A stretch of DNA of 15,720 nucleotides from Alphaproteobacteria bacterium. Its GTDB lineage: Bacteria; Pseudomonadota; Alphaproteobacteria; Rhizobiales; Xanthobacteraceae. The position numbers and the translations under genes were made by a program. Of the stretch, positions 1 to 7,540 are shown one piece after another (within the stretch, counting starts at the first letter, position 1; the number at the start of each line of letters is the position of its first letter). The notes under the pieces are model-generated. The model was not told where the DNA came from and did not search any database. It saw only the letters and a program-made list of their open reading frames with translations. The stretch is from positions 1 through 15,720 of the forward strand of contig VAZL01000030.1 in the NCBI GenBank assembly GCA_005883445.1, given 5' to 3'.

Positions 1-833
1 ACCACGCCATCGCGCAGCAGCCAACTGAACGCCAGCTCGAGCATGGTGTGACCGCGGCGTGCGGCGAATGTCTCGAGTTCGCCGACGATGCGCCAGTTGC
101 GCTCGTTGATGAACTCCTGGGCGTGACGTGGGTTCTTCGCCAACCGCGATCCCGGCGGCAGCGCCGCGCCGCGCTTGTACTTGCCGGTCAGCAGGCCGCT
201 GGCGAGCGGGAAGTAGGGCAATATGCCCAAGCCGAGTGCCTTGGCCGCCGGAATGAGCTCGCGCTCGACCTCGCGCACGAGCAGGCTGTACTCGTCCTGA
301 CATGACACGAACGCGGCAAGCCCGTGCTGCTGTGCCGTGGCCTGCGCCTCGACGACCTGCTGCGCCGATAGATTCGAGCAGCCGAGGAAGCGCACCTTGC
401 CCTGCTGCACCAGATCGTCGAGCGCGCGCAGGGTTTCCTCGATCGGGGTCTGTGGGTCCGGGCGATGCAGCTGGTAAAGATCGATGCAATCGGTGCGCAG
501 CCGCTTCAGGCTCGCCTCGACCGCGTGCATGATGTAGTGCCGCGACGCGCCCTTGAGCTCGCCCGTCTCATCCATCGGCATGCCGAACTTGCTCGCGAGC
601 ACGATCGCTTTGCGCTTCTCGCCGAGAATTCGTCCGAGCCACTCCTCCGAGCCGCCTTTGTCGCCGTAGCTGTCGGCGGTGTCGATGAGGTTGATGCCCA
701 GCTCGATCGCCTTGCCTACGACCCGGCTCGACGCCGCAAAATCGATGCGGCCGCCGAAGTTGTTGCCGCCGAGGCCGATGACCGACACTTCGAGCGTGGA
801 GCCGCCGAGCCGCCGTTTGCCCATCGGGACCAT
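1..833 (-). CDS. Aldo/keto reductase, C-terminus cut by window edge
   Basis: NAD(P)H-dependent reductase of carbonyl groups (AKR superfamily, TIM barrel), cytoplasmic. The reading frame is open from ATG at 833 to base 1, giving 277 visible residues; family members are usually about 310-340, so roughly the last 40-50 are outside. Seen in the sequence: the N-terminal GGSTLEVSVIGLGGNNFGG, the DTADSYGDKGGSEEWLG motif with the expected tetrad Asp51 and Tyr56, Lys82 in LASKFG, and His123 in LYQLHRPDP. A second ATG three codons in is possible. The start lies 5 bases after the stop of the BKACE gene, so the two are almost certainly cotranscribed. The substrate cannot be inferred; reduction of an aldehyde or ketone made by the neighbouring enzymes is a reasonable guess. 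The family call is firm. Confidence 0.92.
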   Translation of the reverse strand, partial: MVPMGKRRLGGSTLEVSVIGLGGNNFGGRIDFAASSRVVGKAIELGINLIDTADSYGDKGGSEEWLGRILGEKRKAIVLASKFGMPMDETGELKGASRHYIMHAVEASLKRLRTDCIDLYQLHRPDPQTPIEETLRALDDLVQQGKVRFLGCSNLSAQQVVEAQATAQQHGLAAFVSCQDEYSLLVREVERELIPAAKALGLGILPYFPLASGLLTGKYKRGAALPPGSRLAKNPRHAQEFINERNWRIVGELETFAARRGHTMLELAFSWLLRDGV

Positions 834-838
834 CTTGC

Positions 839-1720
839 TCACTGCGCGCGCGTAAGCCCGAGGATCTTCCGCGCCTCGTCGGGGGTGGCGATTTCGCGTC
901 CCAGCCCGCGCGCGATGCTCGCCATGCGCTCCACCAGCACGGCATTGCTCTTGGCGAATTCGCCCGGCGCGATATAGGGATTGTCCTCATAGCCGACGCG
1001 CACGTGTCCGCCGAGCGCGACCGCCAGTGAGAGAATCGGCCACTGCTTCTGCGGGTTCATGACACTCACGTTCCAGATGCAGTTTTGCGGAAGATTATCC
1101 ACCATGAACTGCAGGGCGCGCTCGGTCGGGGGCGTCCAGGTGCCACCGGGCCAGCCGATGAATAGCGTGGTGTAGGTATTCTCTCTGAGGTAACCCTGCT
1201 TGCGCACGAATTCGAGATGCCAGAACGCGCCGGTGGTGAAGCATTCGCATTCCAGCTTCACCTTGTGCTCCTCGGCCGCCTTGGCATAGGCCATGAGCTC
1301 CTCGACCGGGTGGATCGCCATCATGCGTTTGGGCGGCAGTGAGGGCTCAGGCTGGAAATATTCGTCGTGCGCGTTGAAGCAGACCGCCATCATGTCGGGC
1401 CCAAGCTCCATCAGCTTGATCTTTTCCTCGATGCGCGCCGACGCCACGCCGAACTGCATGATGGGATCGACCTTGTTCATGATCGCATCCTGCAGCCGCT
1501 TCCAATCGTCGTGGTAGATGCGCGATACCTGCCGACCGTCGGCCTGGATCGTCTCCTCGAGCGTGCGCCGGCCGTGGATGTGGGCGATCGCGGCGCCGGC
1601 GTTGACGGCGTCGATGTATTGCTGCGCGACCCCCGGAATGTCCTCCTGCGACGGGCAGAGGTGGTTGTGCGGATAGGACGTGCGCGAGTCGCAGGCGACC
1701 GTGATGATCAGCTTTTCCAT
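839..1720 (-). CDS. 3-keto-5-aminohexanoate cleavage (BKACE/DUF849) family enzyme
   Basis: The beta-keto acid cleavage enzyme family is Zn-dependent and condenses a beta-keto acid with acetyl-CoA, releasing acetoacetate and a new acyl-CoA; Kce of lysine fermentation is the founder. The protein has 293 residues, the normal family length. The metal site is visible: His47 and His49 in AHIHGRR and Glu245 in HVRVGYEDN. Other family-like blocks are YPHNHLCPSQ near residue 16 and FIGWPGGTWTP near 187. The start at 1720 is chosen because it has an AGGAG box 5 bases upstream and matches the family N-terminus MEKLIITVACD; the frame stays open to 1945 but that extension is not conserved-looking. It lies 76 bases after the Gfo/Idh stop and 5 bases before the AKR start. 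The residues after the metal histidines (GRRTLEETIQADGRQ) differ from the usual HxHxRD pattern, so its substrate is probably not the textbook one. Confidence 0.9.
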   Translation of the reverse strand: MEKLIITVACDSRTSYPHNHLCPSQEDIPGVAQQYIDAVNAGAAIAHIHGRRTLEETIQADGRQVSRIYHDDWKRLQDAIMNKVDPIMQFGVASARIEEKIKLMELGPDMMAVCFNAHDEYFQPEPSLPPKRMMAIHPVEELMAYAKAAEEHKVKLECECFTTGAFWHLEFVRKQGYLRENTYTTLFIGWPGGTWTPPTERALQFMVDNLPQNCIWNVSVMNPQKQWPILSLAVALGGHVRVGYEDNPYIAPGEFAKSNAVLVERMASIARGLGREIATPDEARKILGLTRAQ

Positions 1721-1725
1721 GGGGG

Positions 1726-1730
1726 CTCCT
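1726..1730 (-). promoter_or_regulatory. Ribosome binding site of the BKACE gene
   Basis: AGGAG on the minus strand, 5 bases before ATG 1720. It fixes the start of the BKACE gene against the longer open frame reaching 1945. Confidence 0.7.
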
Positions 1731-1796
1731 GAATTATCATGCGCGGGCGTGAGCCGGGCATCCATCTTTGTTCGAAAAAGATGACGAGCTCGAGGG

Positions 1797-2724
1797 TCAT
1801 CGTGCTCGCACCGCAACGATCTCGTTCGACCGGGCCGCTTGCACGATGGCGTCGAACACCGACATGCCGTGCAGGACCTCGTCGACCGGCACCGGGTAAG
1901 ATCTGCACTCGCGGATGGCGCGCGCGAATTCGGTAAGCTCCGCATTGAGCATGTTGAAGCCGGGATGCTCGCTGATTTCGTCGGGCGGCGCGGTCACCGG
2001 GCCGGTCGGTGCCTGTTTCGAGGTTGGCACGAAGCGCAACGTCTGCAGGTTGGGTCTTGAAATCTCCGCCAGCCCTTTGCTGCCGTAGAGCGTGAAGGAA
2101 AAGCTCGTGGCGGTGGCGACGGAGCAGAAAATCAGGCCGGTGGCGCCGCCGTCGAAGCGCAGCATGACGGTGGTCGTATCATCGGAGGGACCTGGAATGT
2201 TGCGGGCGGTCACACAGCGCACATCGCGCACCCGGCCCGCGAATTCGATCATATGATCGAGCGCATGCACGCCGACGGCCGTCAGCGCGCCGCCAGGCGC
2301 TTCCTCGGGCGCAGCCCGCCAATTGTCCGGCGCAATGAACTGGCCGGTGCTGGTGGTGTGCTGCGCCACCATGGAGATGACGGTGCCGAGCCGCCCCTCG
2401 GTCGACCGCCCGATCGGCGCCAGCGCGGTCGAGCGTGATGGGCTTCTCGACGTGGATGTGCTTGCCTGCCGCGGCGGCCGCGATGATCTGCGATTCATGC
2501 AGGCTGTGAGGCGTAGCCAGGACGACCGCGTCCACATTCCGATCCGCGAGGAGTTGCTCGTAGCTGTCGACCAGCGCCAGCTCCTGGCTGCGGCAGAAGT
2601 CTTCAGCCGTCGCGCGCGTGCGGGTGTGGGCGAGCACGAAGCGCAGGTCTTTGCTCTTGCCCTGCACCGATGCGACCAGCGAGCGCCCCCAGCGTCCCAG
2701 TCCTACGATCGCGGCACGGATCAT
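1797..2724 (-). pseudogene. Gfo/Idh/MocA oxidoreductase with internal deletion and frameshift
   Basis: NAD(P)-dependent oxidoreductase family acting on sugars, inositols and related compounds. The N-terminal Rossmann half starts at ATG 2724 (MIRAAIVGLGRWG, nucleotide-binding GxGxxG-like) and continues through LATPHSLHE to the catalytic-site motif EKP at residues 93-95 and on to about residue 108 (base 2401). The C-terminal half is in another frame from about 2399 to the stop at 1797: EGRLGTVISMV, then TAVGVHALDH with the conserved His/Asp region, down to VFDAIVQAARSNE. Together they give about 309 residues. The family normally has some 30 more between EKP and the GRLG motif (the helix-strand with an N/F-R-R-F motif), and these are absent. 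A single base slip therefore cannot explain it; about 90 bases appear lost. It is first gene of the minus operon with BKACE and AKR. If the junction is real, no functional enzyme is expected. The family call is firm, the pseudogene status less so (see findings). Confidence 0.75.
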
Positions 2725-2779
2725 GTGAGCATTGTTCGCGCTTCGCGGGGATGGGACCGATATCATCGGCCGTGGCTGG

Positions 2780-2801
2780 ATCGCCCGCTTTCGCGGGCGA
2801 T
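2780..2801. repeat. Perfect 9-bp hairpin in a probable dispersed intergenic repeat
   Basis: Bases 2780-2788 (ATCGCCCGC) pair perfectly with 2793-2801 (GCGGGCGAT) around the 4-base loop TTTC. It sits in the 132-base gap between the divergent Gfo/Idh and thiolase genes. The minus-strand translation through it reads SSPAKAGDPA, a spurious peptide familiar from short palindromic repeats scattered through alpha- and betaproteobacterial genomes. There is only one copy in this window. No U-tract follows, and it lies upstream of both genes, so a terminator role is unlikely. Confidence 0.6.
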
Positions 2802-2856
2802 GACAGTGAGGCTAACATCCGGACCCATCCCTCTCAACGCGCTGCCGGGCAAAATC

Positions 2857-3954
2857 ATGTACACGAATGCCGCCATCATCGGCGTAGGACAGTCGGCCTA
2901 TACGCGCCGGCCGCAGCCGGGACAGTCGACGCATACCTTCATTCGCGACGCAGTCGTCGCCGCGCTCGTGGACGCCGCGATCGACCCGCGCGAGGTCGAC
3001 GGGATGGCGGTCGCCTCGTTCTCGCTCGCGCCGGACGCCGCCATCGATCTCGCCTGGAAGCTCGGCTTGTCGTTGCGCTGGCTCGTCCAGGACACCAATG
3101 GCGGCTCCTCCGCCATGAACATGCTGGGGCACGCGCTGCGCGCCGTCGAGACCGGTGCCGCGTCGGTGATCCTGGTGACGGGCGGGGATGCCACCGGGCT
3201 CGGCGGCTACGCCAAGGTGGCGGCCAATTTCAACATCGCGACCCAATTGCACCTGGCGCCGCTCGGCCACGGCGGGCCGAACGGCGTCTATGCGCTGGTG
3301 ACCAGCCGGCAGATGAAGACGTACGGCTTGCAAAAATCCGATTACGGCCAACTCGCCATCGCGCAGCGCGCCTGGGCGGCGCACAATCCCTACGCCGTGT
3401 ACCGCGCAGCGATGACCATGGAGGACTACCTCGCCGCGCCGTTGGTCGCCGACCCGCTGTCGCGCTACGACTGCGTGCCAGTGGTCGCGGGCGCGCAGGC
3501 TATCGTCGTCGCCCATCCCGATCGTTGCCCCGACGGCCGCGCGCCCGTGCGCGTGCGTGCCCACCGCGCGAGCTTCAACTACGACAATCAGGAGGGCGAC
3601 GGTCTGCAGACCGGCATCAGCACCTTTGCCGGCGAGCTGTGGCGGGCCGCCGGCGTGGATCCTGCGGATATCGATGTCGCCTCGATCTACGACGACTACC
3701 CGACCATGGTGTTCGCGCAGCTCGGCGAGCGACGGTTTCCGCTCAATACCTGGGGCGGGATGCTCTCCGCCGGCCAGCCGGGAGGACCCGCCGGCGGACT
3801 GAATGGAATCTCGGAAGCGGTGCTGCAATTGCAGCATCGCGCCGGCGCGCGGCAAGTCGAGGCCGCAAGGCTCGCGGTGACGACTGGATATGGCATGACC
3901 CTATATCGCTATGGGGCCACTGCCGCCGCCGCCGTGTTGGAGCGCCTGGAATGA
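2857..3954 (+). CDS. Thiolase-like (SCP2-thiolase type) protein, possibly internally shortened
   Basis: 365-residue member of the thiolase superfamily of the kind encoded next to DUF35 proteins; such pairs act on acyl-CoA C-C bonds or as retro-aldol/condensing partners. Seen: N-terminal AAIIGVGQSAYTRR, the central DTNGGSSAMNML (80-91) where classical thiolases have the nucleophilic Cys, LAPLGHGGPNGVYAL, ADPLSRYDCVPVVAGAQA, ASIYDDYPTMV (275-285), GGMLSAGQPGG (300-310) and TTGYGMTLYRYG near the end. The canonical Cys and the GHP histidine are both absent (Gly/Ser and Gln instead). Between QLG (290) and ERRFPLNT a stretch of about 20 residues usual in relatives seems to be missing without loss of frame. 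ATG 2857 gives the expected family N-terminus, although no strong ribosome site precedes it. The stop overlaps the DUF35 start (ATGA). Confidence 0.85.
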   Translation: MYTNAAIIGVGQSAYTRRPQPGQSTHTFIRDAVVAALVDAAIDPREVDGMAVASFSLAPDAAIDLAWKLGLSLRWLVQDTNGGSSAMNMLGHALRAVETGAASVILVTGGDATGLGGYAKVAANFNIATQLHLAPLGHGGPNGVYALVTSRQMKTYGLQKSDYGQLAIAQRAWAAHNPYAVYRAAMTMEDYLAAPLVADPLSRYDCVPVVAGAQAIVVAHPDRCPDGRAPVRVRAHRASFNYDNQEGDGLQTGISTFAGELWRAAGVDPADIDVASIYDDYPTMVFAQLGERRFPLNTWGGMLSAGQPGGPAGGLNGISEAVLQLQHRAGARQVEAARLAVTTGYGMTLYRYGATAAAAVLERLE

Positions 3955-4259
3955 ATCGAGGTGTTGCAATCTGGCGCTGCGTCAAATGCCGGACCGGATT
4001 CTTTCCGCAGCGGCTCCTGTGCTCGCGCTGTCACGGCGATACGTTCGAAGAGGATCGGGTCTATCAGGCCGTGGTGGAGGAGATTTCGACCATCCGGCAT
4101 ATGCTCGGGCAGACCGATTGGCAGCCGCGACGCATCGCCAGCGTGCGTACCTCCGACGGCCAGCGCATCACGGTCGGGCTCACCGACGAGTCCGAACCCG
4201 GCACCGTGATCGAGTTGTTCGAGGAGAACGCGTCGCCGTTCGGCGCTGCCAAGAAATGA
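3951..4259 (+). CDS. DUF35 zinc-ribbon/OB-fold protein, thiolase partner
   Basis: A 102-residue protein with a rubredoxin-like zinc ribbon followed by an OB-fold. Two CxxC knuckles are seen: Cys10/Cys13 in WRCVKCRTG and Cys24/Cys27 in LLCSRCHGD. The remainder (VVEEISTIRH, RRIASVRTSDGQRITVGL) fits the acyl-CoA-binding OB domain. Established examples are the DUF35 subunits that bridge thiolase and HMG-CoA synthase in archaea and that support Ltp-type aldolases in steroid degradation, where they bind the CoA moiety. Here the ATG lies inside the thiolase stop (ATGA, bases 3951-3954), so translation is coupled and a 1:1 complex is likely. The gene faces the CitE-like gene end to end, with 50 bases between them. 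It looks intact. Confidence 0.9.
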   Translation: MNRGVAIWRCVKCRTGFFPQRLLCSRCHGDTFEEDRVYQAVVEEISTIRHMLGQTDWQPRRIASVRTSDGQRITVGLTDESEPGTVIELFEENASPFGAAKK

Positions 4260-4309
4260 TAAGGCGCACGTGCCGCGACCGCGGCCATTTCATTTCCCCT
4301 CATCCAACG

Positions 4310-5144
4310 CTACCCGGCCTTTTTCCACGCCGCGTCCGCCTCCAAGACCCGGCGCGCGGCGTTCGCCATCGCCGCGTCGATCATGTGGCCGTCGACGGTG
4401 GTCGAGGCACTGCCCTGCGCCAGCGCCTGGTCGAACGCCTCCAATACGCGCGCGTAGTAGTCGAGCTCGGCCGCGCTCGGGCGGTAGAGCCGGTTGCAGG
4501 GTTCGATCTGCGAAGGATGAATGAAATCCCTCCGCGTCGCGCACATTTGCGAACACGCCGTCGAGCGGCGTGTCGAAGCGCGCGGCGCGCGCCGCCAGTA
4601 AGGTGTGCGAGCGCGCGTGCAGCATTTCCGGGCCGTCGATCGACCACGCGCAGCCGAGGTCGGTGTTGAGATCGCCGTCTTGCGCGCCGCCGAAGGTCAG
4701 CGACACGACCCGCTCGGCCGCAATGGCCATGTCGTAGGCGTTGAGCACGCCACGCGCGCTTTCGATCGAGAGCACGACCTGGATCGCGCCCGGCGTGACA
4801 CCACGCCCTTGCTCGATCGCGCCGATCATGGCGACCCAGCGCATCACTTCGTCGCGCGTCTCGACTTTGGGCAGGAAAATGCCGGCAAGTCCAGCGACGC
4901 CGATGATCGCGTGGAGATCGTCCGTGGCGAGGCCACTGTCGAGCCCGTTCACCCGCACCCAGACCCGATTGCCCGGAATCTTCGGCGCGTATTGGCGCAC
5001 GCCGGCACGGGCATCGACTTTCTCGGCGGCGGGCACGGAATCCTCGAGATCGAAGATGAACGCGTCCGCCGGCAGCCCAAGCGCCTTCTCCAGGAATTTT
5101 TCACGATTGGCCGGGACGTAGAGAAAGCTGCGTGCAAGCGGCAT
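4310..5144 (-). pseudogene. CitE-like (HpcH/HpaI superfamily) lyase with internal deletion and frameshift
   Basis: Mg-dependent C-C lyase of the citrate lyase beta-subunit / malyl-CoA lyase family, which cleaves beta-hydroxyacyl-CoA thioesters. Reading from ATG 5144 (AAGG a few bases upstream): RSFLYVPANREKFLEKAL, FDLEDSVPAAEK, LPKVE (91-95), VLSIESARGV with Glu128, and LTFGGAQD with Asp156, the expected metal-binding acidic residues. This frame is good to DAEGF (residue 207, base 4524). The family then continues with about 17 residues leading into IHPSQ. Here IHPSQIEPCNRLY follows at once but in another frame, from 4522 to the stop at 4310, adding 70 residues. The sum is about 277 against 290-295 usual. 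It is downstream of the CoA-transferase with a 31-base gap, a common pairing in which one enzyme makes the acyl-CoA and the other cleaves it. Mutation or assembly error is undecided. Confidence 0.78.
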
Positions 5145-5175
5145 GATCCTTCGTCCTCGCGGGTATCGGCTGTCG

Positions 5176-6349
5176 TTACTCTGCGGCCTGAACCGCTCCC
5201 TTCGCCGTCCCCAGGCGCGTAACCCCTGCCGCCACCAGATCCCGGATCGCGGACTGCGAATAGCCGAGCGCTGCGAGCACCTCCTCGGAGTGCTCGCCCA
5301 GCATGGGTGCATGCCGGTCGATCGCGGGCCCGTCGTGGTCGAAGAGGACGGGATTGCGGGTCGTGCGCATCTTGCCTAAACGCGGATACCTCCTTGAAGT
5401 TGTTCACGCGTGCGCACGGCACGCCGGCAACGAGCAGAGCTTGCTCCAGTTCCTGGCAGCCGCGTCCCTGTACGGCCGGTTCGACCAGGGCGAGCAGCGC
5501 GTCCTCGTTGGCTTTGCGCTTGGAATAGGAGGAAAAGCGCGCATCGCCCACGTGGGCGTCGAGACCGAGCACCTGCATGAGTCTGGCGAAAAGCGCATCG
5601 TTGGGTGTTCCGATGGCGAGATGGCGGACGTCTTTGGTCTCGAACAGCTGATAGGGCGCGTTGAGGCGATGGCGATTGCCGAGCGGCTGCGGCACCTTTC
5701 CTGTTTCGAGATATTCGGCAACCTCCCACGCCGCCGCGGCAATCGAAGCCTCGACCAGAGATACGTCGGCGATACGGCCCTCGCCGTTGCGTGCGGCACC
5801 CACGAGTCCGGCAAGCGTCGCATAGGCCGCGAACAAAGCGCCGAACACGTCGGCCGTCTGCACGCCCGGCCGCATCGGCATCTTGCCGGGCTCGCCGGTC
5901 ACCGAGAGCGCGCCCGAAAATGCTTCGATGATGAGATTGACGCCGGCGCGACGCCGGTCGGGTCCGCTCTGGCCGAAGCCCGATACCGACGTGTAGATGA
6001 TGCGCGGATTGACGGCTTTGACGTGCGCGGCGCCGAGGCCGAGCTTGTCGAGCGCACCCGGCCGGTACGCCTCGAGCACCACGTCCGATATGCGCGCGAG
6101 CTTGAGCAGGATCTCGATCGCCTGCGGTCGCTTGAGATCGAGCACGAGGCTGCGTTTGTTGCGATTGAGCGCGACGAAGCTCACGCTCTCGCCGTCGCGG
6201 ATCGGCGGCGTCGCGCGCCCCATGTCGCCCTGCGGCGGTTCGACCTTGAGCACGTCGGCGCCCATGTCGGCGAGCAGCGTGCCGGCGAGCGGGCCGGCGA
6301 TGAAATTTGCCAGCTCGATGACTCGAACTCCCGCCAACGGCTTTGCCAT
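5176..6349 (-). pseudogene. CaiB/BaiF family CoA-transferase with internal deletion and frameshift
   Basis: Class III CoA-transferase, which moves CoA between carboxylic acids through an enzyme-aspartyl-CoA anhydride; cytoplasmic dimer. Start ATG 6349 has AGGAAA 5 bases upstream. Seen: MAKPLAGVRVIELANFIAGP, ADMGADVLKVEPPQGD (28-43), LNRNKRSLVLDLK, YTSVSGFGQSGP, and Asp167 in GVQTADVFGAL at the position of the catalytic aspartate. The frame is good to ARVNNFKEV (residue 321, base 5387). From 5385 the protein goes on in another frame (PRLGKMRTTRNPVLFDHDG, later GEHSEEVLAALGYS) to the TAA at 5176. Relatives have roughly 17-20 more residues between these two blocks (the DPH..RG segment). The sum is about 390 residues. 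It is followed by the CitE-like gene after 31 bases and preceded by the Bug receptor gene after 80 bases; all three probably form an operon. Confidence 0.8.
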
Positions 6350-6429
6350 GTCGATTTCCTTGCACTCGGACTATCAGGGGGTGGACCGACGCATTCCTCC
6401 GCTGTGCATCAGGCACGAACGCGTTTTAG

Positions 6430-7425
6430 CTATTGTATCTTCAGTCCCGCCTTGTCGATGATGTCCTTGTACATCGGAACCTCGCGCGCGATGCGCGCGC
6501 GGAAAACCTCAGGTCCCTCGGCGACGACGGGGAGGCCCGCTTTCACGAACTTCTCCCGGATATCGGGGCGGTTGAGGATCAGCGCGAGTTCCTTCGCCAG
6601 CCGGTTGATGACCGGCTGCGGCGTCCCGGCCGGCGCGTAAATGCCCTGAAAGGTATCGGAGACGGCATCCTTCACCCCGAGCTCCTCGAGCGACGGCACA
6701 TTGGGAAGATCGGGCCAACGCTCCCGCGAGGTCACGGCGATGGGACGCACTTTGCCGGCGTCGATCAACGCCATCAAGGATCCGATGTTAGCGGTGTAGA
6801 GGTCGACTTGGCCGGCGAGCACGGCGGTCGTCGCAGGCCCCGCGCCCGGGAACGGAATATGCAACATGTTGATGCCGGTCCGCAGCTTGAGGACTTCGCC
6901 GGCGAGATAGGGTGTCGTCCCGGCGCCCGGGCTCGTCCAATTGAGCTTGCCGGGATTGGCCTTCGCCTTGGCGATCAGTTCCGGCATGGTCTTGACGTCC
7001 GATTGCGCTGGGACCACGAATGCGTTGGGTGATGCCCCGATCACCATGACCGGGACGAAGTCCTTGAATGGATCGTAGGTCGCCTGGGCGTAAAGGCTCG
7101 GATTGACCACGTAGGCGCTCGAGCACACCAGCAAGGTATAGCCATCGCCGCCGGCGCGCGCCGCCGCCGCAATGCCGATATTGCCGCCGGCGCCGCCGCG
7201 GTTCTCGATGATCACCGGCTTGCCCAGCGCCTCGCCGAGCGGGGTATTGATCAGCCGGGCCGCGATGTCGGTTCCGCCGCCAGCGGGAAAGCACACGATC
7301 ATGGTGATCTGCCGCTCGGGATATTCCGCGCGTGCGGCGGAACATGTCGCGCCCGCCGCGGCGATCAAAATCATCGCCGGCAGCATGCGTCGCAGAATCC
7401 GCCCGGCGCGTGGGAGGTTCGACAT
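6430..7425 (-). CDS. Bug/TctC-type tripartite tricarboxylate transporter receptor
   Basis: Periplasmic solute-binding protein of the TTT family, 331 residues, full length. There is a Sec signal peptide: Arg-rich start, hydrophobic core around residues 15-27, and a likely cut after SAARA at 33. The two typical backbone-binding loops are present: FPAGGGTDIAAR (46-57) and ENRGGAGGNIG (74-84). Later family blocks are DFVPVMVIGASPNAFVV, HIPFPGAGPATTAVLAGQVD and IYAPAGTPQPVINRLAKEL. An AGGAG box lies 10 bases before ATG 7425. No TctA or TctB membrane genes are present, which is usual for this expanded receptor family. Such proteins bind carboxylates and related compounds, and some act in sensing. 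Being first in the minus operon with a CoA-transferase and a lyase, it probably binds the acid that these enzymes process. Confidence 0.93.
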   Translation of the reverse strand: MSNLPRAGRILRRMLPAMILIAAAGATCSAARAEYPERQITMIVCFPAGGGTDIAARLINTPLGEALGKPVIIENRGGAGGNIGIAAAARAGGDGYTLLVCSSAYVVNPSLYAQATYDPFKDFVPVMVIGASPNAFVVPAQSDVKTMPELIAKAKANPGKLNWTSPGAGTTPYLAGEVLKLRTGINMLHIPFPGAGPATTAVLAGQVDLYTANIGSLMALIDAGKVRPIAVTSRERWPDLPNVPSLEELGVKDAVSDTFQGIYAPAGTPQPVINRLAKELALILNRPDIREKFVKAGLPVVAEGPEVFRARIAREVPMYKDIIDKAGLKIQ

Positions 7426-7451
7426 GGGGGCTTTGCTCCTGGGCGTGTTTT

Positions 7452-7491
7452 ATTGTCCAATGATTATGGCAGCCATTTCCGCCGCCGTCAT
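7452..7491 (-). promoter_or_regulatory. Possible promoter and operator of the Bug receptor operon
   Basis: On the minus strand, ATGACG (7486-7491) and CATAAT (7463-7468) are separated by exactly 17 bases and match the sigma-70 consensus at 4 and 5 of 6 positions. Transcription would begin near 7455, leaving a leader of about 30 bases. A short dyad, ATTG-TC-CAAT at 7452-7461, lies over the predicted start point and could be a repressor half-site pair. The local AT content is unusual for this window. No regulator gene is present here. This is inference from pattern only. Confidence 0.3.
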
Positions 7492-7540
7492 GCGGTGCGC
7501 GGGCGCTGCGGGCCGAACCAACCAGATCGCTCAAGGAGCC

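Noticed and set aside
1721..1945. N-terminal extension of the BKACE gene up to 1945
   Set aside because: It overlaps the C-terminal coding end of the Gfo/Idh gene, has no conserved residues, and the AGGAG site plus family N-terminus support ATG 1720.
4260..4309. Shared terminator between the convergent DUF35 and CitE-like genes
   Set aside because: Only very short dyads such as GCACGTGC are present, without a stable stem or a T-tract on either strand.
2395..5390. Programmed ribosomal frameshifting as the cause of the three frame changes
   Set aside because: No slippery heptamer is evident at the junctions, and family residues are missing in addition to the frame change, which frameshifting cannot explain.
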